Below, one piece after another: positions 26,257 to 34,851 of a stretch of DNA of 64,000 nucleotides; the first letter of the stretch is position 1; every line of letters begins with the position of its first letter. The stretch lies in contig NZ_CP023315.3 of NCBI RefSeq assembly GCF_002310375.3, positions 1,736,001 to 1,800,000 of the forward strand. The letters are read 5' to 3'. Made by a program: the position numbers and the translations under genes. Origin of the DNA: Caulobacter vibrioides. Lineage in GTDB: Bacteria; Pseudomonadota; Alphaproteobacteria; Caulobacterales; Caulobacteraceae. The notes under the pieces are model-generated. The model was given only the letters and a program-made list of their open reading frames with translations. It searched no databases and was not told the origin of the DNA.

Positions 26257-27149
26257 CGTCCTCGCCCGACGACCTTGAGGCGATGGCGCAGGCCCTGGAG
26301 GCCAGCGGTCGCTATCGCGTCCTGCGCCGCCTGGAGGCGCCGCGCTTTGCGCTGGGGTCTGCGATCGGCCAGGTCCGGCGCGGTGTCATTCTCGATCTCG
26401 AGACCACGGGCCTTGATCCGAAGACCGACGAGATCATCGAGATCGGTATGGTTCCGTTCGACTATGACGTCGGCGGCCAGATCGTCTCAGTCGGCGCGCC
26501 GTGCTCGCGGCTGCGCCAGCCCTCCAAGCCCATTCCGCCAGAGATCACCAAGGTCACCGGCATCACCGATAAGATGGTGCAGGGCCAGGTGATCGACCCG
26601 GACGAAGTCGCCGCGTTCATCGACGATGCGGCTGTGATCATCGCCCATAACGCCGCCTTTGACCGGCGTTTCGCGGAGCGGTTCTGTCCGGGGTTTGTCG
26701 CTAAGGCCTGGGCCTGTTCCTTCACCCAGATCGACTGGACGGGCGCGGGCCATGAGAGCGGCAAGCTCGCCTTCCTGGCGGCGGCTTACGGCTTTTTCCA
26801 TGACGGGCACCGCGCGCATCACGACTGTCTGGCGACCCTGGAGATCCTGGGCGCGCCGCTCGCGGGAACCGACGGAACCGGATTGCAGGCGCTGCTGATC
26901 GCTGCGCGCAAGGCCACGGTGCGGATCTTCGCCGAGCATTCCCCCTTTGAGCTGAAAGACGTGCTCAAGGCGCGCGGCTATCGCTGGAACGGTGAGGCGG
27001 GGCCATCGCCCCGCGCCTGGTGGATCGATGTCGAGGCGGCCGATCTGGCCGCAGAGCTCGACTATCTGCAGGCGGAGATCTATCGCGGCGAGGTTCACCT
27101 GCCGACCCGCAAGATCAGCGCCTTTGAACGGTTTTCAGAGCGGGTCTAG
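26253..27149 (+). CDS. DnaQ-like 3'-5' exonuclease
   Basis: The product is 298 aa of the DEDDh exonuclease family: ILDLETTGLDPKTDEIIEIG (Exo I), HNAAFDRRFAE (Exo II) and HRAHHDCLATLEIL (Exo III with His). About 100 extra C-terminal residues (KDVLKARGYRWNGEAG...WWIDV) form a domain seen in stand-alone exonucleases related to the PolIII epsilon subunit. The GTG start overlaps the EEP gene stop, so the two are co-translated. Confidence 0.88.
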   Translation: MTSSPDDLEAMAQALEASGRYRVLRRLEAPRFALGSAIGQVRRGVILDLETTGLDPKTDEIIEIGMVPFDYDVGGQIVSVGAPCSRLRQPSKPIPPEITKVTGITDKMVQGQVIDPDEVAAFIDDAAVIIAHNAAFDRRFAERFCPGFVAKAWACSFTQIDWTGAGHESGKLAFLAAAYGFFHDGHRAHHDCLATLEILGAPLAGTDGTGLQALLIAARKATVRIFAEHSPFELKDVLKARGYRWNGEAGPSPRAWWIDVEAADLAAELDYLQAEIYRGEVHLPTRKISAFERFSERV

Positions 27150-27211
27150 GCGCTGATCGCCGTGAGGCGCGGCTTGTTTGCCTGCGGGTCTGGAGCGATC
27201 GCCCTGCTAAT

Positions 27212-27685
27212 CTAATCCTTGGCCAAGGCGCTGGCCGCCTTACCATCATACTGACCCGCGAAGTTGGCCTTCAGGTGGGCCATGATCATGCCGACATTGG
27301 CGCCCGGCGTGTTGGCCCGAAACGCATCGATGACCGCGCGCAGTTGCGCCTGGCTCATCTGCTGTGGGCCATAGGCGGACAGGACCGCCAGTTCGGCTTG
27401 CGCCGCCGTGATCCGCTCATCCACCCTTGACGCATCGCCCCCGCCTTGAAGGAGGCGCGCGCGTTCGGTCGCGAGGTTGTCCAGCGTCTGTTTCGTGCTC
27501 TTCACGAACTTGGCGAGGGTCGCGGCGACCTTGTCGTCGGTGACCTCTGTCACGCCGCGCTTGAACTCTTCGGTCGTGATCTGAGCCGCTTCGCCAATCA
27601 AGGTGGTCAGCAGGTCCGCCTTGAGACGGGCGTTGGCTTTGCGCGCCGCCAGTTGGTCAGCCTTGAGCTCGTCGAGCAACGCCAT
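27212..27685 (-). CDS. GatB/YqeY domain-containing protein
   Basis: The product is 157 aa resembling the YqeY family (LKADLLTTLIGEAAQ, VIDAFRANTPGANVGMIMAHLKANF, with C-terminal KAASALAKD). The domain is related to the tail of GatB, which contacts tRNA; the role of stand-alone members is unclear. It is convergent with the DnaQ-like gene and is the last ordinary gene before the conjugative island. Confidence 0.85.
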   Translation of the reverse strand: MALLDELKADQLAARKANARLKADLLTTLIGEAAQITTEEFKRGVTEVTDDKVAATLAKFVKSTKQTLDNLATERARLLQGGGDASRVDERITAAQAELAVLSAYGPQQMSQAQLRAVIDAFRANTPGANVGMIMAHLKANFAGQYDGKAASALAKD

Positions 27686-27894
27686 CTCGTCGTCCTTTCG
27701 CGTTTGGCCAAGGGCCCTTCGTCGCAGCGATGCCGGGCCGTCAAGTCCAGGGGGGCGCGCTTTGGCGCAGACCCCCGCAGCCTCGTCGTCTCTGATACGG
27801 CGATCGCGCGGCGCGCGCGATGACTTTGCTGGTTTGGGTTCGTTCAGGACGGGGTTAGGCCACGCGTGTCAGCCCCGCCTTGGACCGCCGTCGG

Positions 27895-28312
27895 GTGTCG
27901 GTGAGCGTGCGGCGGTCGCGCTCGGTCCCGCGGCGCGCGCCGCTCCCTCGGGCGCGCCCCTGACGGGCGGCGCGCAATCAGGTTGCGCGCCGCCGCCGCA
28001 CGCTCGACGCCGCTTCCCGACCGCGCCGGGCGCGGTCTCCTGGCAGGCTTCATGGTCATGAGCGCCCGCGATGCGGGCGCGCAAGCGGCCGACCCCGGGG
28101 TCGGCCTTGGCTTGGGGCTGGCGCCCCCGGCGCGCTTCGGATCGTCTTCCGCCCACCTTCGGTCGTGTCGGCAGGCGGCCGCCTCGCCACGGCGCGCCCT
28201 GCAGGCGGGTCCCCGCGAAGACGCCCCTCCGCTTGCACCCCCCCGCTCGCCGCTGGGCAGGGTTTGAAGGCGCGCTTTGCGAGCCTGCAAACCCTGACCC
28301 AAGGAGACGGAC
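27895..28312 (+). promoter_or_regulatory. Structured leader, copy 1 (upstream of parB::traG fusion)
   Basis: This non-coding region aligns with 44060-44418 in the same orientation. Its strong hairpins are GCGGC-GCGC-GCCGC (27930-27943), a perfect 12 bp stem with loop TCAGG (27966-27994), GACCGCGC/GCGCGGTC (28019-28037), GCGCCCGC-GAT-GCGGGCGC (28062-28080), a 20 bp palindrome (28087-28106), GGGGC/GCCCC (28114-28127) and a final 9+4+3 bp hairpin (28258-28296) just before AAGGAG and the ATG. Linker sequences between hairpins match copy 2 closely. It may be a structured RNA leader or a single-stranded-DNA promoter. Confidence 0.75.
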
Positions 28313-29908
28313 ATGACCCCCCAATCAACCCCTGCGACCGTCGCTGACGCTTTGGTCGCCAAGCCCGGAGCCATCAACGTTCAGTACGGCGAGGTTCGCG
28401 ATATTCCGCTCAATCGTCTCAAGGCCTCGCCCAAGAACGTGCGTCGGGTGGGCCATAGCGCCGAGGTGATCGCTGCGCGCGCCGCCTCGATCCGCCACAA
28501 GGGCGTCTTGCAGCCGCTGGTGGTCGAGCCGGAGATCAAGGCGGGGCGCGAGACCGGCTATTACCTGGTCAGCGCCGGTGAGGGGCGGCGCCAGGCCTTG
28601 CGGCTCTTGGCCAAGCGCAAGGCCCTGGCCAAGGGCGCGCTGGTGCGCTGTGTGGTCGACGGCGCGCTGGAGCGTCGCAGCCATTGGGACAAGACCAGCC
28701 ATAGTCTCTTGGTCGGCACGATCCTGCATGTGCTCTACGCCGAGGCGGACAAGACCCTGGCCGGTGTCGCCAAGGTCCTGGCCGATCCCTCGCGCAGCAT
28801 TGAGGCCACGCTGCGCGCCATGATGGCGACCAAGCACCTTGGCGATGCGGTTCACCCGGTGGTCGCCAGCGCCGCCCGCGAGCTCCTCAACAAGAGCGAG
28901 AATGAGCGCTCAGGCGTGTTGTCGACGGCGATGAGCTTCCTGGGGCTCTACCAGGATCCGATCGTCTCTGCGGTGACCTCGCGCTGCGACTGGAGGATCG
29001 AAGACCTCGTCTCTCTGGACGAGCCCGTGACGCTCTACCTTGTCGTGCCGCCGTCCGACATCAGCCGGACGCGTCCGCTGATCCGACTGATCCTCAATCA
29101 GATCGGCCGGCGGCTGACCGAAGGCCTAGAGGCTGCGCGCCATCGTCGGCGGCTCTTGCTGATGTTGGATGAGTTTCCTGCGCTCGGACGACTCGATTTC
29201 TTTGAGCAGGCCCTGGCCTTCATGGCCGGGTACGGGATCCGTGCGTTCCTCGTCGCCCAGAGTCTGAACCAGATCGCCAAAGCCTATGGGGATCAAAACT
29301 CTATCCTCGACAATTGCCACGTACGCGTCGCGTTCTCGACCAATGATGAGCGCACCGCGCGCCGGATCAGCGACAGCCTGGGCACCGCCACCGAGATGCG
29401 GGCGATGAAGAACTACGCTGGCAACCGGCTCTCGCCGTGGCTGGGCCACTTGATGGTCAGCCGGCAAGAAACCGCGCGGCCGCTGTTGACGCCCGGCGAG
29501 GTGATGCAGCTTCCGGCCCATGAAGCGGTGATCCAGGTCTCCGGCGTGGCCCCGATCCGGGCCACCAAGGTGCGCTACTATCGTGACCCGGCGCTGGCGG
29601 GGCGGGTGGCGGCCCCGCCGGGCTCTGTCGCGCCGATATCGCGTGAGGGGCCAAGCTCGTGGAACGACAGGACCCCGGGATCCGTCCAGATGGGAGCTGT
29701 TTGTCCTCGTCGCGGCGGGGAGGGCGGTCTTCGGATCGAACCTGAGCCAGAACAACAGCCCGATATCGTTGTGGAAGAGCAGCCTGAGCGCCCCCCGCTC
29801 GACCTGGACCTCGACGCTGATGATGGGGCCGCTGCGGCACAGGGCGAGCGGTTCCGCTCTGTCGCGCGTCAGGCGGCGCTCGACCCTGATGATGGCATTC
29901 CGTTGTGA
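28313..29908 (+). CDS. ParB-like domain fused to C-terminal part of TraG/VirD4 coupling protein
   Basis: The product is 531 aa. Residues 1-115 form a ParB/Srx-like domain (DIPLNRLKASPKNVRR, LQPLVVEPEIK, GEGRRQALRLLAKR). From about residue 120 (RRSHWDKTSHSLLVGTILH) the sequence is TraG/VirD4: LLNKSENERSGVLSTAMSF, LLLMLDEFPALGRLDFFE (Walker B) and FLVAQSLNQIAKAYG. The membrane segments and Walker A half of TraG are missing, as are the ParB DNA-binding helices. The frame runs through the join, so an in-frame deletion is the simplest origin. It is unlikely to work as a coupling ATPase. ATG at 28313 with AAGGAG upstream. Confidence 0.85.
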   Translation: MTPQSTPATVADALVAKPGAINVQYGEVRDIPLNRLKASPKNVRRVGHSAEVIAARAASIRHKGVLQPLVVEPEIKAGRETGYYLVSAGEGRRQALRLLAKRKALAKGALVRCVVDGALERRSHWDKTSHSLLVGTILHVLYAEADKTLAGVAKVLADPSRSIEATLRAMMATKHLGDAVHPVVASAARELLNKSENERSGVLSTAMSFLGLYQDPIVSAVTSRCDWRIEDLVSLDEPVTLYLVVPPSDISRTRPLIRLILNQIGRRLTEGLEAARHRRRLLLMLDEFPALGRLDFFEQALAFMAGYGIRAFLVAQSLNQIAKAYGDQNSILDNCHVRVAFSTNDERTARRISDSLGTATEMRAMKNYAGNRLSPWLGHLMVSRQETARPLLTPGEVMQLPAHEAVIQVSGVAPIRATKVRYYRDPALAGRVAAPPGSVAPISREGPSSWNDRTPGSVQMGAVCPRRGGEGGLRIEPEPEQQPDIVVEEQPERPPLDLDLDADDGAAAAQGERFRSVARQAALDPDDGIPL

Positions 29909-30333
29909 GCGGCGGGGTGAAGGTTCAAGCGAAGGTCTTCTTGTCAGGTGACCTTGCGCGAGCGCTGGACGAGCGCGCGCGCCGCACGCGGCGCTCGAAG
30001 TCCGAGATCACCCAGGCGGCGCTCGCCGCGTTCTTATCTCCGGATGGTCACGAAGCCGTCGAAGCGGCGCTGGTGCGACGGCTGGATCGGATCAGTCGTG
30101 AGCTGGAGCGGCTCGACCGCGACGTGACGATTTCGAACGAAGCCTTGGCGCTGTTGATCAAGGCTTGGCTTACAGCGACGCCCATACTCAGCGCGGCGGA
30201 TCAGCGGACCCAAAACGCCAAAGGGCAGGAGCGTTACGCCGGCTTTCTGGAGGCGCTGGCGCGGCGGCTGTCGTCAGGTCGATTGTTGCGCAACGAGGTG
30301 CTGGAGGAGCGGGACGGGAAGGGGGAAGTCTGA
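29905..30333 (+). CDS. CopG-family ribbon-helix-helix regulator of the conjugation region
   Basis: The product is 142 aa. The N-terminus (KVQAKVFLSGDLARALDERARRTRRSKSEITQAALAAFL) is a ribbon-helix-helix DNA-binding domain, and the rest is helical. A CopG-like gene between traG and trbB is standard in this type of element, which supports the identity. The GTG start overlaps the fusion-gene stop. Here it is separated from trbB by about 4.5 kb of inserted DNA. Confidence 0.82.
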   Translation: MSGGVKVQAKVFLSGDLARALDERARRTRRSKSEITQAALAAFLSPDGHEAVEAALVRRLDRISRELERLDRDVTISNEALALLIKAWLTATPILSAADQRTQNAKGQERYAGFLEALARRLSSGRLLRNEVLEERDGKGEV

Positions 30334-30526
30334 CTCTTCTCGGACTCTGGGAAGGTCCGCTCCCGGGCGCACGCGCCGGAACCTAAATCCAGGGCGCCCG
30401 CCGCGTCCGGTTCTGACTCATCGCTTCCGTTCGGAAGGTCCGCTTGCTGGAGGCAAGGGAGAGGCGAGCAGCATGTGCCCGGCTGCGGGAAAACCTGACT
30501 CAACGCCGAACTTCGGAACGTCCGCT
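30331..30526 (+). repeat. Three 31-bp direct repeats with 82-83 bp period
   Basis: Copies lie at 30331-30361, 30414-30444 and 30496-30526. Each reads TGACTC-N13-GGAAGGTCCGCT (the third has GGAACG). They begin within the copG stop codon region. The bases between copies are not conserved. Region 30527-30769 holds nothing else I can identify. Confidence 0.7.
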
Positions 30527-30769
30527 ATCGGATCTATGCGACACCGGTGCCGGGCATGAACAGAACCGTCTCTTCCTTATTTAAGGCCTGTCTACGCTCG
30601 CGGCCAGGTTGAAGCATAACGGCCCGCGACAAAGCGTAGACCTAACCGGCGCAGCGCATCACCCGCCTGGCGGGCTCCACGCAAATGCTAAGCTCAGGGT
30701 TGACAGATAACGTTCGCGAGTTCCAAGTTGAAGTGGGCAGGGGGACGCTAATGGGCAAGGTCGTTTAAC

Positions 30770-31115
30770 GGACAGACTGCAGGTCGTACTCGCCGCGCCG
30801 ACACGCTCGATCGGCGGGGTGAAGATCGGGCAGCCCGTTCGCGTCGCTGTCGATGCTTTTTCGGTACAAAGGTACGGCTTGGTACAAGGCGTCGTTCGCT
30901 CGATCGGAGGCGCGCCGGTCCAAGCCGCCCAATTGGGTATGCCTTTCGACATCAAGGAACCTGTCTATGCCGTGACCGTAGAGATCACTGGGGGGCCTTC
31001 GCCGCGCTCGACGCTCATTTCGCAGCTGCAGCCCGGGATGACGGTAAAGGCCGTGGTTGCAACAGACCGGCGCAAGCTTTTCGACCGGTTCTTCTCCAGA
31101 AGCCGCGACGGCTAG
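30770..31115 (+). pseudogene. HlyD/AprE-type membrane fusion protein, C-terminal remnant
   Basis: The frame reads DRLQVVLAAPTRSIGGVKIGQ, VRVAVDAFSVQRYGLVQG and LQPGMTVKAVVATDRRKLFDR, the C-terminal beta domain and last helix of type I secretion adaptor proteins. A stop codon lies just upstream near 30766, so the N-terminal two thirds are lost. It probably comes from a peptide or protein export cluster. It lies convergent to the M16 peptidase, with 16 bp between them. Confidence 0.75.
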
Positions 31116-31131
31116 CGGACTGACCCTTCAA

Positions 31132-33960
31132 CTAGTGCGCTTTGGTGGCGCGCTGGGGCGGAAGAATGCGCATCGTCCACGGCGGTGTCATGATCATGAA
31201 GTCAGAGACGGCGGCCTGTACCTGCTGCGCCGTGATCGCATCCAAATCTTGGCGACGCGTGACGAATGAGGCGCGTGCGCGCGCGTCATGCGTCAACTCG
31301 AACAGACGGGTCACCCAAAACCCATTGGAACGTTCTTCGCGCTCAACGCCGTCCCTCAAAGGCTGCTTGGCACGTTCCAACTCATCGGCCGCAGGGCCCT
31401 CGCTTGCAAGTCGCGCGACCTCCTCGAGGATCGCCTGATTGATTTGGTCGAGCGCTTGCGGAGTGGCTTCTGCTGAAATGGAAATCTGCCCATGACCGGC
31501 TGCTGCCGCAGAATAGGCCGTGCTCACGAACACACCGTAGACAAGGCCTTCTTTGGTTCTGAGACGATCCGTCAAGCGGGTACGCAAAAGCGCCGCAGCG
31601 AGGCCGATCGCGCGAGAGCGCTTGGGATCGACATAGGCGCCGAGGGTCGGCCAGGCCATCACGATCATCGATTGGTTCGCGGCGCCCTCGTGATGCGCCA
31701 CCAGATGCGAAGGCGCGGGGAACTTGGCGGGCTGCACAGCCGATATCGGAACAGCGATGGAGGGGAACCTGCCGATCGTAGCCCGCGCGGCGTCAAGCGC
31801 CGCGTCGACTTCAACGTCTCCGATGATCGTCACGTCTGCCACGCCCGAAGCCAGGATAGGATCGAAGAATTCACGAACATCCTTGGCCGAAACCGCCGCA
31901 GTCTCGACGGCAGTCGGTAGCGTGCTCCACCTCTGATCGCCCGAGTGCAGAAGTCGCGGCACGTCGCGCAGATAGACGCCCGCCGGTTTGCTGAACAACG
32001 TATCCAGCTCGGCCAACTGTTCAGTCCGGCGGCGCTCCAATGCGCCTTCGCGGAAGGCAGGTTGACTGACGAGGGCGGATAAAAGCTCGAGTTGCCGATC
32101 CAAATCCGCCGCGCGGGTCACGCCGCTCAAATATGAGCCCGTCTCGGTCAGGCGGAACGCGGCGGAAAGCTTAGCGCCCGGCGCCGCGCGCCATGCGTCT
32201 GTAAGCGTTAAGGCCTTCGTTCCGCCGTCGGCGTAAGTCGATGCCAGCCATAGGGGAGAAGGGCGGTCGGCCGGCAGATCGAGCACGCCTCTGCGTAGCC
32301 GGATTGAGACGAGAATCTCGTCTCGAACAAAATCCGTCTTCTTCACCAGGATCCTGATGCCGTTGTCCAAGGTGGCGACAGTGACGCCAAAAGTCTCATC
32401 GAGCTTTCGCTCGGTAACCTTGGCCAAGGTCCCACCTTCCACATGGAACGGCCATTTTGGCGCGCCAAGCGCTTCTAGAGCCGGCGACGGAGCGGCCGCC
32501 GCAGCGTCAGCATAGATCTTGGCCGCCCGGTTGACGGCGTCGGACTCCTGTTGGGAACCGAAAAGCATAATGGTCGGCCCGGAGCCAAACAACTCGGCGT
32601 ATGTCTTTTGCACCGCCGCCACGTCCAGGCGGCTTGAGAAATCTAGAAAGCGGTCGCGGTTTTGCAGCGCACTGGTCGCGACCTCATTGTCGGCGGCGAG
32701 TTCAACCAGATGATCGGCGATATTCGCCGGGTCTTCGGAGTTCAATCCCATAAGCCGGGTTTCGTGCCGCAGTCTGAAGCGCGCGAGCACGCGCGACACT
32801 TCCGCGCTGGTTGGCGCGGTCGTCAACATACGTCGGTGTTCTGCGACCAAGCGCGAGAGCGCGACCGGCCAGTGGTCGTCAGCGCTTCTGGCCTCCAGCT
32901 GCATCCTCAGGCCACGGATCGCGTCGTTGGACTTCGTCAGGTGGGCGTCGAAGAAAGGCGCGTCGGTGGTCAGAGAAATGGCGTCAAGGCGGTCGTTCAC
33001 GACTCCAATGGCGACAGCTACCTGGAGGTCCCGTCGCTCTCGAGCGACGGTATCGGCACGACTGTCATAAGGGGCGCTCCAGACGAGTCGAACAGACCGT
33101 GATAGTCCTTTTTCCACATGAGTGAAGGCTCGCGCTCCAGAAATGGGCCGCAACGCCAAGTCAGGTCGAACAGGCGCAGGCGGAGCCCTCCAATCGCCAA
33201 AACGTTGTTCGATCATCCGAACGATACCATCGGGATCTTCTGCGCCGACCACGACGACCACACCGCGGTCCGGCGTGTAGAGGCGTGATTTGAAGGCTGT
33301 CAGCTTCGACGCAGTAGCGTTGCGAAGCTGAGCTGCGCTTGGGATAATTGGCCGCTCAAGCGCGAGTTGCGGCGTCGGCAGAGCACGACGGAAGGCAGCC
33401 TCGGCCCGTTCTGCAACGGTATCCCTGAGCGCGCCCTCGGCGAGGACAACTTCCTTCTCTCTGGCGAGTGCGGCGGCGTCGATGCTCGACGCACGGCTCG
33501 CCTCCGATAGGAACGTCAGAGCCGTGCCGATCATCCTGGGGTCGTTGCGCGGCAAGTTGACCTGATAAACGGTCTTGTCCAAGTAGGTGAGCGCGTTGAG
33601 ATCTGGACCAAAAACTAAGCCCGCCGTCTCGAGCTCACGCGTTGTCTGTCCGCCGCCGTTCCGGAACGCCATGTGCTCCAACAGATGCGCAAATCCAAGC
33701 TCATCGGACCGTTCGTCGATCGAGCCGACGGCGAAGGCCAAGCGCAGTGCAACCCGCTTACCCGGCGCGACGGCCGGCCGAATGACATAACGCAAACCAT
33801 TGGCGAGTACGCCGAATCTCAGGCTCGGATCTGGAACGACGTCAGAATATGTCTGGGCCCATACTCCGACGCGCTTCTGAGGGATGATCTCGTCGGCGCA
33901 CGACGCCTTCGACTGGGCAAGTGCGATCAAGAGAATCGCAACCGAGGCTAGAATTCGCAT
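31132..33960 (-). CDS. M16 (insulinase-family) zinc peptidase, exported
   Basis: The product is 942 aa with a signal peptide (MRILASVAILLIALAQSKASCA). The inverted zinc motif HLLEH lies near residue 92 within ELGFAHLLEHMAFRNGG. The second, catalytically inactive M16 repeat follows in the C-terminal half (about residue 520 on). Periplasmic M16 peptidases degrade or mature peptides. Together with the HlyD remnant it looks like the surviving part of a peptide processing/export cargo cluster inserted in the conjugation region. Confidence 0.9.
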   Translation of the reverse strand: MRILASVAILLIALAQSKASCADEIIPQKRVGVWAQTYSDVVPDPSLRFGVLANGLRYVIRPAVAPGKRVALRLAFAVGSIDERSDELGFAHLLEHMAFRNGGGQTTRELETAGLVFGPDLNALTYLDKTVYQVNLPRNDPRMIGTALTFLSEASRASSIDAAALAREKEVVLAEGALRDTVAERAEAAFRRALPTPQLALERPIIPSAAQLRNATASKLTAFKSRLYTPDRGVVVVVGAEDPDGIVRMIEQRFGDWRAPPAPVRPDLALRPISGARAFTHVEKGLSRSVRLVWSAPYDSRADTVARERRDLQVAVAIGVVNDRLDAISLTTDAPFFDAHLTKSNDAIRGLRMQLEARSADDHWPVALSRLVAEHRRMLTTAPTSAEVSRVLARFRLRHETRLMGLNSEDPANIADHLVELAADNEVATSALQNRDRFLDFSSRLDVAAVQKTYAELFGSGPTIMLFGSQQESDAVNRAAKIYADAAAAAPSPALEALGAPKWPFHVEGGTLAKVTERKLDETFGVTVATLDNGIRILVKKTDFVRDEILVSIRLRRGVLDLPADRPSPLWLASTYADGGTKALTLTDAWRAAPGAKLSAAFRLTETGSYLSGVTRAADLDRQLELLSALVSQPAFREGALERRRTEQLAELDTLFSKPAGVYLRDVPRLLHSGDQRWSTLPTAVETAAVSAKDVREFFDPILASGVADVTIIGDVEVDAALDAARATIGRFPSIAVPISAVQPAKFPAPSHLVAHHEGAANQSMIVMAWPTLGAYVDPKRSRAIGLAAALLRTRLTDRLRTKEGLVYGVFVSTAYSAAAAGHGQISISAEATPQALDQINQAILEEVARLASEGPAADELERAKQPLRDGVEREERSNGFWVTRLFELTHDARARASFVTRRQDLDAITAQQVQAAVSDFMIMTPPWTMRILPPQRATKAH

Positions 33961-34355
33961 GGGCTGTGTATCGCGGCTATTTGCTAGGTGATCAAGGATT
34001 GTCCAGTCTCTCGCAGAGGGCTTATTTCAAGCCTTTAGCGCACAAGAATCTTTGCTGCGGTCAAGAGCGTCTCCCTTTTGCTAGTGCGCGACAGTCTGCT
34101 ATCGGCGCTGCCCTGCCGGAGTGAAGCCGGCCCCGTAGGAGCCGCGCATCACCGTCGGGGCGTCGGACATTGATCACCAACCTGTGGTGCCGAAACAGCG
34201 GCTCCAGCAGGCTTCATACCAGCAATCTGAGCGTCGCCTTCCTGGAGCCGTGCCAAGGTCGGCTTCTGGCGCACGACCGACTTTGACGTTCGAAGGCGCG
34301 ACTTTGCCTCGAAACGGCGACTCGGATTTTGATCTCCGCCGCTGACGAGGATCCG
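33961..34355. other. Intergenic region without recognisable gene
   Basis: This 395 bp stretch lies between the divergent M16 and MmcQ-like genes. It should hold their promoters. The segment 34170-34330 shows short translated stretches in both strands but no intact frame or clear family. I see no terminal inverted repeats of an IS. Confidence 0.5.
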
Positions 34356-34727
34356 ATGACCCCTGATGAATTTTCAGCGCTGGCGATGGGCTTTGGACCC
34401 GGCGTCCAGGCCAAGTCTATCCTTGAAGCCGTTCAGTTTCGGCTGGGCGGCAGGGCTTTTGCGACCTTGGGCTGGCCGGCCCAAGGCTGGGCGGTGGTCA
34501 AGCTGGCGCCGTCTCGCCAGGCTTGGGCGCTGTCGCGGGGCGAAGGCGTAATCCCCGAGCCGGGGCGACGGCGCAAGGCGGGCATCGTCATGATGCGGCT
34601 TGCGGCGATTGATGCGGGCGTGGCGGCGGAAATCTTGGCTGAGGCTTGGGTTTTCGCGCATCGGGCGAGCGGGTCAGGGCGCAGCGCCGGTGTCGTTGCG
34701 CCGGTGGGACGGGCTTTGGCGGCCTGA
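34356..34727 (+). CDS. MmcQ/YjbR-family protein
   Basis: The product is 123 aa from the ATG at 34356, preceded by GAGG. It has family features SILEAVQFRLGGRAFATLGWP, GWAVVKLAPSRQ and a C-terminal helix ending ILAEAW. These small proteins are described as DNA-binding-like, but their role is unclear. It is cargo in the island between the M16 gene and trbB. Confidence 0.75.
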   Translation: MTPDEFSALAMGFGPGVQAKSILEAVQFRLGGRAFATLGWPAQGWAVVKLAPSRQAWALSRGEGVIPEPGRRRKAGIVMMRLAAIDAGVAAEILAEAWVFAHRASGSGRSAGVVAPVGRALAA

Positions 34728-34851
34728 TCCGAAGGGCGCTCACCGCCGTTCGCCTGTCTTTGTCCGATCGGGTTCGATCCGCTGATTTGGCTGTTGAGAT
34801 CGGCCGGATTGCGGTCCTCTTACTCATCCCCGTCATCCACGGGGATCGGTC

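Noticed and set aside
27895..28312. Short coding frames inside the structured leader (for example 27983-28267)
   Set aside because: Frames are open on all sides because of extreme GC content. They are not conserved between the two leader copies, where hairpin arms change freely.
30331..30526. CRISPR array
   Set aside because: Only three partly degenerate repeats, with spacers of about 51-52 bp and no cas genes. No CRISPR array is seen anywhere in the window.
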